Part shown: positions 24,745 through 31,404 of the stretch, one piece after another
Numbering within the stretch: the stretch's first letter is position 1
How the letters are laid out: every line of letters starts with the position of its first letter
From: JAJCZB01 sp964350195
GTDB lineage: Bacteria > Babelota > Babeliae > Babelales > Vermiphilaceae
Length of the DNA stretch: 33,592 bases
Direction: 5' to 3'
Assembly: GCA_964350195.1 (NCBI GenBank)
Contig: CAYGJB010000012.1
Coordinates: 1-33,592, forward strand
The notes under the pieces: model-generated
The model's input: only the letters and a program-made list of their open reading frames with translations
What the model was told of the DNA's origin: nothing
Database searches by the model: none
Program-made: the position numbers and the translations under genes

Positions 24745-25242
24745 TTACTCTAGATTATTAGATTTTAGAGAATTTTGGCTTTCTCTATAAGCTTTAAACT
24801 CTTCAAGGGCGAAATCAATTAAGCCTAGAATTGCAGCGTTTATAAGTACGATATTGAGGTTACTTCCTTCTTTCTTGATGTATCCCTTGCTTTTAAAAAG
24901 AGCCATCATGGTTCCGCCGGCAACAAATACTTTCATTAGACTCGAAGCAATAGCAATATCAAGATTCTTGCTATCACGTTTTAGTATTCGTGGTAAAAAA
25001 GTGCCAAGGGTTACGACTAATGAGTTGATAGCAAAATCGGTTATTGGTGAGTTTAAACTACTGACCTTGCTGACACCGCCAGATGAAGCAAAAACAAATG
25101 AAGCTTTTTCTAGGAATGTTGCCAATCTCTTAGCCGAACTTGATACATGAGAACTTTTGTCTGTTTGTGGTTTACTTTCAGCTAAGGCTGAAAAGGGTTG
25201 CATTGCAATTAAGCAAGCGAGAGTGATCATGCGAATATTCAT
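24745..25242 (-). CDS. Small secreted or membrane protein of unknown function
   Basis: A 165-residue protein from ATG 25242, with GGAG eight bases upstream. Residues 1-21 form a signal peptide ending ALA. After a Ser-rich stretch come three moderately hydrophobic segments: ITDFAINSLVVTLGTFL, LDIAIASSLMKVFVAGG and LNIVLINAAILGLIDFALEE. These could be membrane or amphipathic helices. I recognise no family. The gene is the first of a two-gene unit with the AAA ATPase downstream. It may be that enzyme's partner or substrate. Confidence 0.65.
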   Translation of the reverse strand: MNIRMITLACLIAMQPFSALAESKPQTDKSSHVSSSAKRLATFLEKASFVFASSGGVSKVSSLNSPITDFAINSLVVTLGTFLPRILKRDSKNLDIAIASSLMKVFVAGGTMMALFKSKGYIKKEGSNLNIVLINAAILGLIDFALEEFKAYRESQNSLKSNNLE

Positions 25243-25359
25243 ATATATGTCTCCATTCAAAAAGGTATTCTATAACTAATTGATTGTATCGTTGCAGTAA
25301 TAAATTGAATACTATCAATATTCAGATTCATTAATAAATGTGCCTTAAATATGCAAAAT

Positions 25360-25365
25360 TGTCAA
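25360..25365 (-). promoter_or_regulatory. Candidate -35 element (TTGACA) for the AAA ATPase unit
   Basis: A perfect TTGACA lies on the minus strand, but I see no strong -10 at 16-18 bases. It overlaps one arm of the inverted repeat at 25363-25427. It is reported as a candidate element only. Confidence 0.25.
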
Positions 25366-25427
25366 ATAGTAACAATTCGGGTGAGGTGAGCTTTGAGGTC
25401 CTTTCTACACGGGAAAGTTACTATTTG
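25363..25427. repeat. 11-bp perfect inverted repeat between divergent transcription units
   Basis: CAAATAGTAAC (25363-25373) and GTTACTATTTG (25417-25427) are perfect reverse complements, 43 bases apart. Each arm borders the -35 element of one of the two divergent units. This suggests a shared regulator site rather than a hairpin. Confidence 0.55.
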
Positions 25428-25429
25428 TG

Positions 25430-25457
25430 TTGCTTTTTTAGAGAGGCAATTTATACT
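25430..25457 (+). promoter_or_regulatory. Candidate promoter of efp-nusB
   Basis: TTGCTT at 25430-25435 and TATACT at 25452-25457 are 16 bases apart. Transcription would start about 45 bases before the efp start codon. This is a visual match to the sigma-70 consensus. Confidence 0.5.
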
Positions 25458-25509
25458 GGTTTATAGGGAAATTTAGCTGTTTTTCGTGATTTTAGCCAAA
25501 GGAACCACC

Positions 25510-26076
25510 TTGATAGCCACGTCAGATTTCAAAAAAGGGATCAAAATTCTTTATAAGGATGAGCCCTATACGATCCTCGATTATCACCATGTAAAGCCTG
25601 GTAAAGGGGGAGCGTTCGTTCGTACAAAAATGAAAAATATGATCAGCGGCCTTGTTCATGAGGATACCTTTAGATCGGGTGAAAAATTCGCTTCGCCAGA
25701 CCTAGAATATAAAGAGTTGCAGTATCTTTACGAAGATGAAGGTCTTTATAATTTTATGGATCAAGAAACGTTTGATCAGATAGTACTCAACAAATCTCAG
25801 CTTGAAGATGTTCTTAATTATCTTAAAGAGCAGACTATTTACAACATTCTTTACTTTGATGAAAAGCCGATTGCAGTGAACCCTCCGATGTTTATGGAGC
25901 TATTGGTTACCGATACGCCACCAGGTGTGAAGGGTGATACTGCTCAAGGAGGCTCAACCAAGCCTGCTACTCTGGAAACAGGTATGGTGCTGCAAGTGCC
26001 TTTATTTGTAAATGAGGGAGAGAGGGTAAAAGTAGATACTCGAACGGGTGAATATATTGAACGCGTGCAGGGGTAG
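25510..26076 (+). CDS. efp: Translation elongation factor P
   Basis: A 188-residue EF-P, which binds ribosomes stalled at polyproline and helps peptide-bond formation. The N-terminal KOW-like domain has TSDFKKGIKILYKDEPYTIL, then VKPGKGGAFVRTKMKN. The loop-tip residue is Lys32 (PGKGG), the site that is modified in many bacteria. Two OB domains follow, ending with VDTRTGEYIERVQG, the family signature. I chose TTG at 25510. AAAGGA lies six bases upstream, and this gives the normal length and N-terminus. The GTG at 25486 would put that ribosome site inside the gene. nusB follows after five bases. Confidence 0.93.
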   Translation: MIATSDFKKGIKILYKDEPYTILDYHHVKPGKGGAFVRTKMKNMISGLVHEDTFRSGEKFASPDLEYKELQYLYEDEGLYNFMDQETFDQIVLNKSQLEDVLNYLKEQTIYNILYFDEKPIAVNPPMFMELLVTDTPPGVKGDTAQGGSTKPATLETGMVLQVPLFVNEGERVKVDTRTGEYIERVQG

Positions 26077-26081
26077 ATTTT

Positions 26082-26609
26082 ATGAAGGGGGATCGCGAAC
26101 AACTCAACCAAGAAGCAGTGTCAACAGAGATAACAGAAACTCAATCACAAAAGCTCGGCGAATCTGCGACAGACACAATAGCCTATAATGACCTTTCTCG
26201 GCGCGATGTTCGTGCCCTTATCTTTTATCTTCTTTATGCAGCTGATTCATTTGATTATCAAGAATCGCTTGATGCGATAGTGGATAACTTTAATCGTGGC
26301 TTTGACCTTGATATTCCTATGAATAGTGAAGTAGTCTCTGTAGCTCAAAAAATCATTGATCAGCAAGCTGCTATCGATGAAGAGTATAAGCCGCTTTTAT
26401 CTAATTGGCGCTTTGATAGAGTTGGTGTATCTACAAAGCTAATTTTACGATTTGCAACTTGGGAGCTTCAAAGCACCGACACCGATCCACGTATTGTTAT
26501 TAATGAAGCGGTGGAGCTTGCAAAGGGATTTGCAGAGAAGGATGCGTATAAATTTGTGAATGGCATTCTTGATAAGCTTGTTAAGAGGATTGAAGAAGAG
26601 AAAGAATAG
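26082..26609 (+). CDS. nusB: Transcription antitermination factor NusB
   Basis: A 175-residue NusB, an all-helical protein that binds boxA RNA with S10 (NusE) and supports rRNA antitermination. The conserved part begins LSRRDVRALIFYLLYAADSF (38-57) and includes LLSNWRFDRVGVSTKLILRF, ending with DPRIVINEAVELAKGF and KFVNGILDKL. These are standard NusB blocks. The first 37 residues are an acidic, Gln- and Thr-rich extension that most NusB proteins lack and that looks disordered. An AGGGG site inside the efp end precedes the ATG. The efp-nusB order is common in bacteria. Confidence 0.9.
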   Translation: MKGDREQLNQEAVSTEITETQSQKLGESATDTIAYNDLSRRDVRALIFYLLYAADSFDYQESLDAIVDNFNRGFDLDIPMNSEVVSVAQKIIDQQAAIDEEYKPLLSNWRFDRVGVSTKLILRFATWELQSTDTDPRIVINEAVELAKGFAEKDAYKFVNGILDKLVKRIEEEKE

Positions 26610-26632
26610 AAGACGCTTTGATGGTGCATTTC

Positions 26633-26661
26633 TTTCAATAAGCAAAAATAAACGTTATATT
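26633..26661 (+). promoter_or_regulatory. Candidate promoter of the alpha/beta hydrolase at 26685
   Basis: TTTCAA at 26633-26638 and TATATT at 26656-26661 are 17 bases apart, 23 bases before the ATG, which has an AAAGGAG ribosome site. Confidence 0.4.
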
Positions 26662-26684
26662 GGCGCTTTAAAAAAGGAGCACTA

Positions 26685-27809
26685 ATGTTTGTGAATCGAA
26701 AAATACTTATAGCTGGAATGATTTTCATTCCGGCTACTTTTTTTGCAGGGCAACTAGGCAAAAAAATATCTCATATTGCTCATGGTGCGCTTACGCATCT
26801 TTTTAATTATCACTATGTGCCAACGCAACGTTTCTATTGTTCGCAAGAAGAGTGTAAAAAGCAGTATGAGCTTTTTCAGTATGATTTAGGAGTTGAGCTT
26901 CAAATTCCTAAAGAGCCGAATGCTCCTCGTGCATATCGCCGGGCAATTATGTATTTGCATCCCTGGGGTGTTCTTGCATTGCCAAATAAGCGGCATGCGC
27001 AACTTATGAAACATTACGATGTGCTTCCGGGTGACGTGATAACCTTTAATTTTCCGGATGGGGTGTGGAAAGGGCCATTGCCGATATGGCACAGCTCTTT
27101 AGGGCAAATTTCTGACGTGATGCCAGCGATTTATGCGCTTAATTTTGCCGTAGAAAAGCTTAAGCTGGAAGCAGTTGATTTATTTGGTTACTCTCGTGGT
27201 GCTGCGGTTGCCGTGAATATGCTTGCTGTTCTGAATGATAAGCAGGGAAAGTATGATAAAGCATTAGAACAGATAGGTATAATGAAATCAGATAGAGTGA
27301 GACTTTTAAAGCTCATACAAAGTGGCTCGGTAGTTTTAAACTGTCCAATAATCGATACCAATACAACGTTAAATAGTTACTCAAAGCCGGTTCAATTTTT
27401 AGCCAGAAAGCTTACGAATTATAAAGATGATGGGCTTCAAGCCTTGCAATCAGCGCAGCAGCTTGCAGGCTTAAATCTAAAAGTTCTTCTTCATTTCCAA
27501 CATAATGATACTCGGGTTACTAACTTAAAAGAGGCTGATTTATATCGGGCTTTTGCTCAATACAGTCCCACGAGTACTTATCTTGTGTTGGGGGATGATG
27601 GGGGCCATACTCATTCGCAAGAAGCGCTTGTGAATTCAATCCATGCATTTTATAAAAAGGCTGGTGCTGCATATAATGCACATCGAGCTGATGCATATGA
27701 GGCAAGCGATACTAAAGGATTGCAGGGCCTACTTTTGCAGCCAACGATAGAGAATGCTGAAGAAATTATTTCTTCTTTCCATGCTTCTTGCGAAAAAAAG
27801 AAAAGATGA
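26685..27809 (+). CDS. Alpha/beta hydrolase, membrane-anchored or exported
   Basis: A 374-residue alpha/beta hydrolase. Residues 1-22 are basic then hydrophobic (NRKILIAGMIFIPATFFAG), which suits a signal anchor or signal peptide. The nucleophile elbow is GYSRG (168-172, Ser170). LHPWG (91-95) may form the oxyanion hole. D275 in HFQHNDTR and H308 in DDGGHTHS complete a plausible triad. This suggests an esterase or lipase, but the substrate cannot be told. The gene converges on another alpha/beta hydrolase and overlaps it by 44 bases at the 3' ends. A clear AAAGGAG site precedes the ATG. Confidence 0.68.
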   Translation: MFVNRKILIAGMIFIPATFFAGQLGKKISHIAHGALTHLFNYHYVPTQRFYCSQEECKKQYELFQYDLGVELQIPKEPNAPRAYRRAIMYLHPWGVLALPNKRHAQLMKHYDVLPGDVITFNFPDGVWKGPLPIWHSSLGQISDVMPAIYALNFAVEKLKLEAVDLFGYSRGAAVAVNMLAVLNDKQGKYDKALEQIGIMKSDRVRLLKLIQSGSVVLNCPIIDTNTTLNSYSKPVQFLARKLTNYKDDGLQALQSAQQLAGLNLKVLLHFQHNDTRVTNLKEADLYRAFAQYSPTSTYLVLGDDGGHTHSQEALVNSIHAFYKKAGAAYNAHRADAYEASDTKGLQGLLLQPTIENAEEIISSFHASCEKKKR

Positions 27810-28617
27810 ATTTTTTGGCGTTTTTTTTGCGAATTTCCGCGTGTAGATTGTTGAGCGAATTGAGTATCATTTGATCCCGTTCACGCTTATCTTGTCTACT
27901 ATAATCAATTTCATAACGAGGCACTTTTCCTTGGGAAAAATGAATCATGGCTGGCCTTTTAAAGTCAAACATTTCAAACCCTGTAAGTCTTTGTGCTAAA
28001 AGCTCTTGATGAATAGCAGGAATCCAATGGGCAATAAGAGGATCATGCAATTCACTATGTCGTGGTTCTTTGCCATTAAGAGTTATGAATAAATTGGCAA
28101 TGCGTTCGTGCTCAGGATATTCTCGTCCAAAAAGCCCAAAGATGGGTTGCACAAAATCATTAAATGAAAACATGTTATAAAAATAATCTATTGTGTTCAT
28201 ATTCGGCATATAGCTTTGTGTATTGGTTGGGGCACCTAGGGCATAAAAGCGATGAATACGGTGTTGATTAAAGGGATCTTTAGCTAGAAGCTGTGAGGCT
28301 AATATGCCTACATTGGTGCCGTGGCTATGGCCGATAAGATTGAGCTGGCAACTTTTGGGGTAATGCATTTGAATATACTCTACAAGCTTTTTGCCTGCTT
28401 GAACGCGAGCATCATGATTATTCTCTCCCGACCATAAGAAGAATGACACAGTTCCCAAATCAGCGACTGCCGCAAGCGCATCATAAAAATCTCCTCCCGG
28501 TGTGTGCCAGCTAAATGGGCGAGACCAAGTACCGTGAATAATAAGGTAATAGCTATGAGGAGAGCCAAATGAGAGAGTGGAAAAAAGGAGGCTTGATAGA
28601 AGGGCTGAGCTATTCAT
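27766..28617 (-). CDS. Secreted alpha/beta hydrolase (lipase-like)
   Basis: A 283-residue protein with a signal peptide (1-18, near SFGS) and a lipase-like alpha/beta fold. LIIHGTW (25-31) is the oxyanion strand and loop. The nucleophile elbow is IGHSHG (95-100, Ser98), followed by FYALGAPTNTQSY. Acid and histidine candidates are the Asp in FSFNDFVQP and the His in LHDPLIAHW. The C-terminal 40 residues are very basic (KKNAKKFIFSFFRKKHGKKK) and encode the 44-base overlap with the facing gene. It is probably an exported esterase or lipase. It has a good promoter of its own. Confidence 0.68.
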   Translation of the reverse strand: MNSSALLSSLLFSTLSFGSPHSYYLIIHGTWSRPFSWHTPGGDFYDALAAVADLGTVSFFLWSGENNHDARVQAGKKLVEYIQMHYPKSCQLNLIGHSHGTNVGILASQLLAKDPFNQHRIHRFYALGAPTNTQSYMPNMNTIDYFYNMFSFNDFVQPIFGLFGREYPEHERIANLFITLNGKEPRHSELHDPLIAHWIPAIHQELLAQRLTGFEMFDFKRPAMIHFSQGKVPRYEIDYSRQDKRERDQMILNSLNNLHAEIRKKNAKKFIFSFFRKKHGKKK

Positions 28618-28651
28618 AATTCCCTTTTAATAACAGATATGATTACAGGAA

Positions 28652-28681
28652 AGTATAAGGGAATGATTTACGCAAAGTCAA
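28652..28681 (-). promoter_or_regulatory. Candidate promoter of the secreted lipase-like gene
   Basis: On the minus strand, TTGACT (28681-28676) and TATACT (28657-28652) lie 18 bases apart, about 35 bases upstream of the ATG at 28617. An AAAGGGAA ribosome site follows. Confidence 0.5.
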
Positions 28682-28778
28682 AAAGAGTGAGCGGAGTTTT
28701 TACGAATAGTATTTTTAAGAGGAGATTCTTTTAGGAACTTTAAAAGTGAGTATGGTCTAGTCGATTTAGCCTGTTATA

Positions 28779-28811
28779 AAAAAGACCCGGCACTCAATGC
28801 CGGGTCTTTTT
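28779..28811 (-). terminator. Intrinsic terminator after ndk
   Basis: Arms at 28779-28792 and 28798-28811 form a perfect 14-bp stem around the loop CTCAA. The core GACCCGGCA is flanked by A and T runs. It lies 20 bases past the ndk stop and ends the rpsA-ndk unit. Confidence 0.9.
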
Positions 28812-28830
28812 ATGCTCTTTTAAAGCACGC

Positions 28831-29259
28831 TTATTGCTCTTGCTCTGGAGCTGGTTCTGCAAAAAAGAGCGCAAGCTCTCGTTGTGCAGATTCAGAAGCA
28901 TCAGAACCATGTACCGCATTGTTGCCTATAGAAGCACCAAATGCTTTACGAACAGTACCTTCTTCAGCTTCAGCTGGGTTGGTAGCACCCATAAGCTTAC
29001 GCCAATCAGCTACGGCATTTTCTTTTTGCAATGCCATGATCAAGATCGGGCCTGATGAGATAAATTCAACCAACTCACCGAAAAATGGTCTGTTTTTGTG
29101 TTCATCATAAAAAAGCTCAGCCAACTCAGTATTGAGCTGTCCCTTTTGCAAGCGTAGGATTTCAAATCCATTACGCTCAATCATATCAATGATTTTGCCA
29201 CATACGCCTGCTTTAACTGCATCCGGTTTTATGATGGCAAATGTTTGTTCTATTGCCAT
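28831..29259 (-). CDS. ndk: Nucleoside diphosphate kinase
   Basis: A 142-residue NDK, which passes phosphate from ATP to other nucleoside diphosphates through a phospho-histidine. The motifs are EQTFAIIKPDAVK (4-16), the FF-region HKNRPFFGELVEFISSGP, LMGATNPAEAEEGTVRKAFG, and the active site NNAVHGSDASESA with its catalytic His. The length is normal. A short acidic tail (PAPEQEQ) is added. The gene starts two bases after the rpsA stop, and its ribosome site lies in the end of rpsA, so the two are probably coupled. Confidence 0.96.
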   Translation of the reverse strand: MAIEQTFAIIKPDAVKAGVCGKIIDMIERNGFEILRLQKGQLNTELAELFYDEHKNRPFFGELVEFISSGPILIMALQKENAVADWRKLMGATNPAEAEEGTVRKAFGASIGNNAVHGSDASESAQRELALFFAEPAPEQEQ

Positions 29260-29261
29260 TA

Positions 29262-31088
29262 TTATTCCTTATAGTTATCTGAATCGTTGTCTGAATCATT
29301 ATCAGCTTTTTTTCCCATTGCTTCTAAAGCCATTTGCAATGAGCCTTTTACCTTTGAAGGTTCTTCTTTCTCTCTTTTAGGAGCGCGTTGCTCTACTCTT
29401 CTTGGTCTTGGTTGTTCGACGGCAATTTCAACCGGAATTGATTGCGAATCAAGCTTAGAGCTAAGCGCAAGCTTGCGTTCTTTCTTGTTCACATTCAGCA
29501 CACGAAATTGTTGTTGTTGTCCAACCTTAAAGAGATCTTCAGCTTTTTTGCCTTGCTCTTCTTGAAGCACGGTGTTGTGAATAAGTCCTTCAATACCGTT
29601 GGGTAATCTCACGAATGCACCAAAGTTGGTGATTTTTGAAACTTCTCCATCAATGATTGATTGTGCTGGGTATTCCGCTTCTACCGTGTTCCATGGATCT
29701 TGCGAAAGTTGCTTGATCCCAAGAGAGACCTTTTTATTTTCTTTATCTATGCCGAGTACCACTGCCTCAACATCATCATTGATTGCATAGCGATCACGTG
29801 GGTGATCAATATGCTCAGTCCATGATAAGTCTGAGATATGCACAAGGCCATCAATGCCAGGCATGATTTGTACAAAAATACCGAAATCAGTGATATTGCT
29901 TACGGTACCTTTTACCTTTTCACTTGGCTTGAATTTCTCTTCGATTGATTCCCATGGATTTTGTTCAAGTTGCTTAATACTCAATGACATTCTACGATTC
30001 TCTTTGTCGATAGAGACGATCAATACTTCGATGTCTGCACCAGCTTTAAATCGTTTTTGTAGATCATTGATACGATCTGTCCATGAGATTTCAGATATAT
30101 GCACCAATCCTTCAATATCTTTTGCTACTTCAACAAAAAGACCGTAATCGGTGATGCTAGATATTTTCCCTTTAATGCGTTTGCCAACTTCAAGATCTTT
30201 AACCGCTTCCCATGGGTTTTCTTGTAGTTGTTTTAAGCCAAGAGAAATCTTTTCATTATCTTTATCAAATGAGAGTACTTTAACTGTGATAACATCGCCA
30301 ATCTTCACGAGTTCGCTTGGATGAGCGATTCTGCCCCAGGTCATATCGGTGATATGCAGGAGCCCGTCAAGGCCGCCAATGTCGATAAATACGCCGTAAT
30401 TAGTGATGTTCTTAACAGTACCTTGGATAACTTGTCCCTCATCCAATGTGCCAAGAATTTTCTTGCGAGCATCAGAGCGTAGATCGCCAAGATATTTACG
30501 ACGAGAAATAATAACATTACCGCGTTTTTGATTAACTTTAATAATTTTAGCAGGAATCGTTTGGCCAACGAACTGATCAAAATCAGTTACACGCTGAAGG
30601 TCAATTTGTGATCCAGGTAGGAAGGCTGGAATACCGATATCCACGCTCAAGCCACCCTTAACTTTATGGGTCACCATACCATGAACAGGCTTGTCTTCTT
30701 CGTATGTCTTCATAATTTCATTCCAAGCACGCATTGCCTTGGCTTTTTCATATGATAAGACGACAGAGCCATCAGAGCTTTCAAGCGTATCAATCATTAC
30801 TTCGATTGGGGCTTCAGCTTTTAATCCTTTAATCTCATGTTCGCCAAATTCATATTTAGGAATAAGGCCATGAGACTTAAAATCGATATCAACTAAAACG
30901 CCATCTGAGTCTACTGATATCACGCGCCCAGTGATGATTTTGCCCGGTTTGAATGTATCAAACATACCCTCATAAAGCTCCGAAAGCTCTTTGAGTTGTT
31001 CGGAGCTAAGCTCTAGATCGGTATCTTCAAATACTGCTTTATTTTTTACTTGAGCGAATTGCTCAGGACGTAGGACTTCTTTTGCCAT
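29262..31088 (-). CDS. rpsA: 30S ribosomal protein S1
   Basis: A 608-residue S1 protein, which brings mRNA to the 30S subunit. Six S1 (OB-fold) repeats can be seen, beginning near GKIITGRVISVD, KPVHGMVTHKVKG, GQVIQGTVKNITNYGVF, GKRIKGKISSITDYGLF, EKVKGTVSNITDFGIF and SIIDGEVSKITNFGAF. The repeats become closer to the consensus from the third on, as usual. A charged tail of about 50 residues ends with repeated Asp-Asn-Asp-Ser. I chose ATG at 31088, preceded by AGGAG at nine bases. A GTG at 31124 would add 12 residues and include that site. Confidence 0.95.
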   Translation of the reverse strand: MAKEVLRPEQFAQVKNKAVFEDTDLELSSEQLKELSELYEGMFDTFKPGKIITGRVISVDSDGVLVDIDFKSHGLIPKYEFGEHEIKGLKAEAPIEVMIDTLESSDGSVVLSYEKAKAMRAWNEIMKTYEEDKPVHGMVTHKVKGGLSVDIGIPAFLPGSQIDLQRVTDFDQFVGQTIPAKIIKVNQKRGNVIISRRKYLGDLRSDARKKILGTLDEGQVIQGTVKNITNYGVFIDIGGLDGLLHITDMTWGRIAHPSELVKIGDVITVKVLSFDKDNEKISLGLKQLQENPWEAVKDLEVGKRIKGKISSITDYGLFVEVAKDIEGLVHISEISWTDRINDLQKRFKAGADIEVLIVSIDKENRRMSLSIKQLEQNPWESIEEKFKPSEKVKGTVSNITDFGIFVQIMPGIDGLVHISDLSWTEHIDHPRDRYAINDDVEAVVLGIDKENKKVSLGIKQLSQDPWNTVEAEYPAQSIIDGEVSKITNFGAFVRLPNGIEGLIHNTVLQEEQGKKAEDLFKVGQQQQFRVLNVNKKERKLALSSKLDSQSIPVEIAVEQPRPRRVEQRAPKREKEEPSKVKGSLQMALEAMGKKADNDSDNDSDNYKE

Positions 31089-31190
31089 ATGGGGAAACTC
31101 CTGAAATGCCCTTTCAAAGGACACATGCTGGCTCTAGGGCCAGGTTGAAGGGTTGTACGTATTCACGCCTTTTGACGTTTATTTCCCTTT

Positions 31191-31219
31191 ATTCTAGCAA
31201 GGAATCGTGCTTTTGCCAA
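31191..31219 (-). promoter_or_regulatory. Strong candidate promoter of rpsA-ndk
   Basis: On the minus strand, TTGGCA (31219-31214) and TAGAAT (31196-31191) are separated by exactly 17 bases. This leaves a leader of about 95 bases before the rpsA ATG. The leader has enough length for autoregulation by S1, but I saw no clear structure. Confidence 0.6.
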
Positions 31220-31344
31220 ATCAAAAAGTGCTTATTTTGGCTCTGGAGCGCATGATTAGAACTTTTAATATATAATAAGAAAAAAGAAAAATATGTTTCG
31301 TGTATTTAAAAGAAATTTATTGTGTTGGAAGATTAAAAAACGAA

Positions 31345-31380
31345 TAGAAAATGGTGCCTTTTGAAAGGCACCATTTTCTA
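31345..31380 (-). terminator. Intrinsic terminator of the ATAD3-like gene
   Basis: Arms at 31345-31360 and 31365-31380 form a perfect 16-bp stem with a four-base loop. On the minus strand it is followed by a T-rich stretch. It lies 24 bases past the stop codon at 31405. Confidence 0.9.
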
Positions 31381-31404
31381 TGAAAATCATTTATACTGAA
31401 AATA

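Noticed and set aside
25243..25359. A full promoter for the AAA ATPase unit
   Set aside because: Several weak -10-like boxes exist, but none is at proper spacing from the TTGACA, so only the -35 candidate is listed.
28834..30873. Open frames on the plus strand opposite ndk and rpsA
   Set aside because: They are shadows of strongly conserved genes and have no ribosome sites or recognisable motifs.
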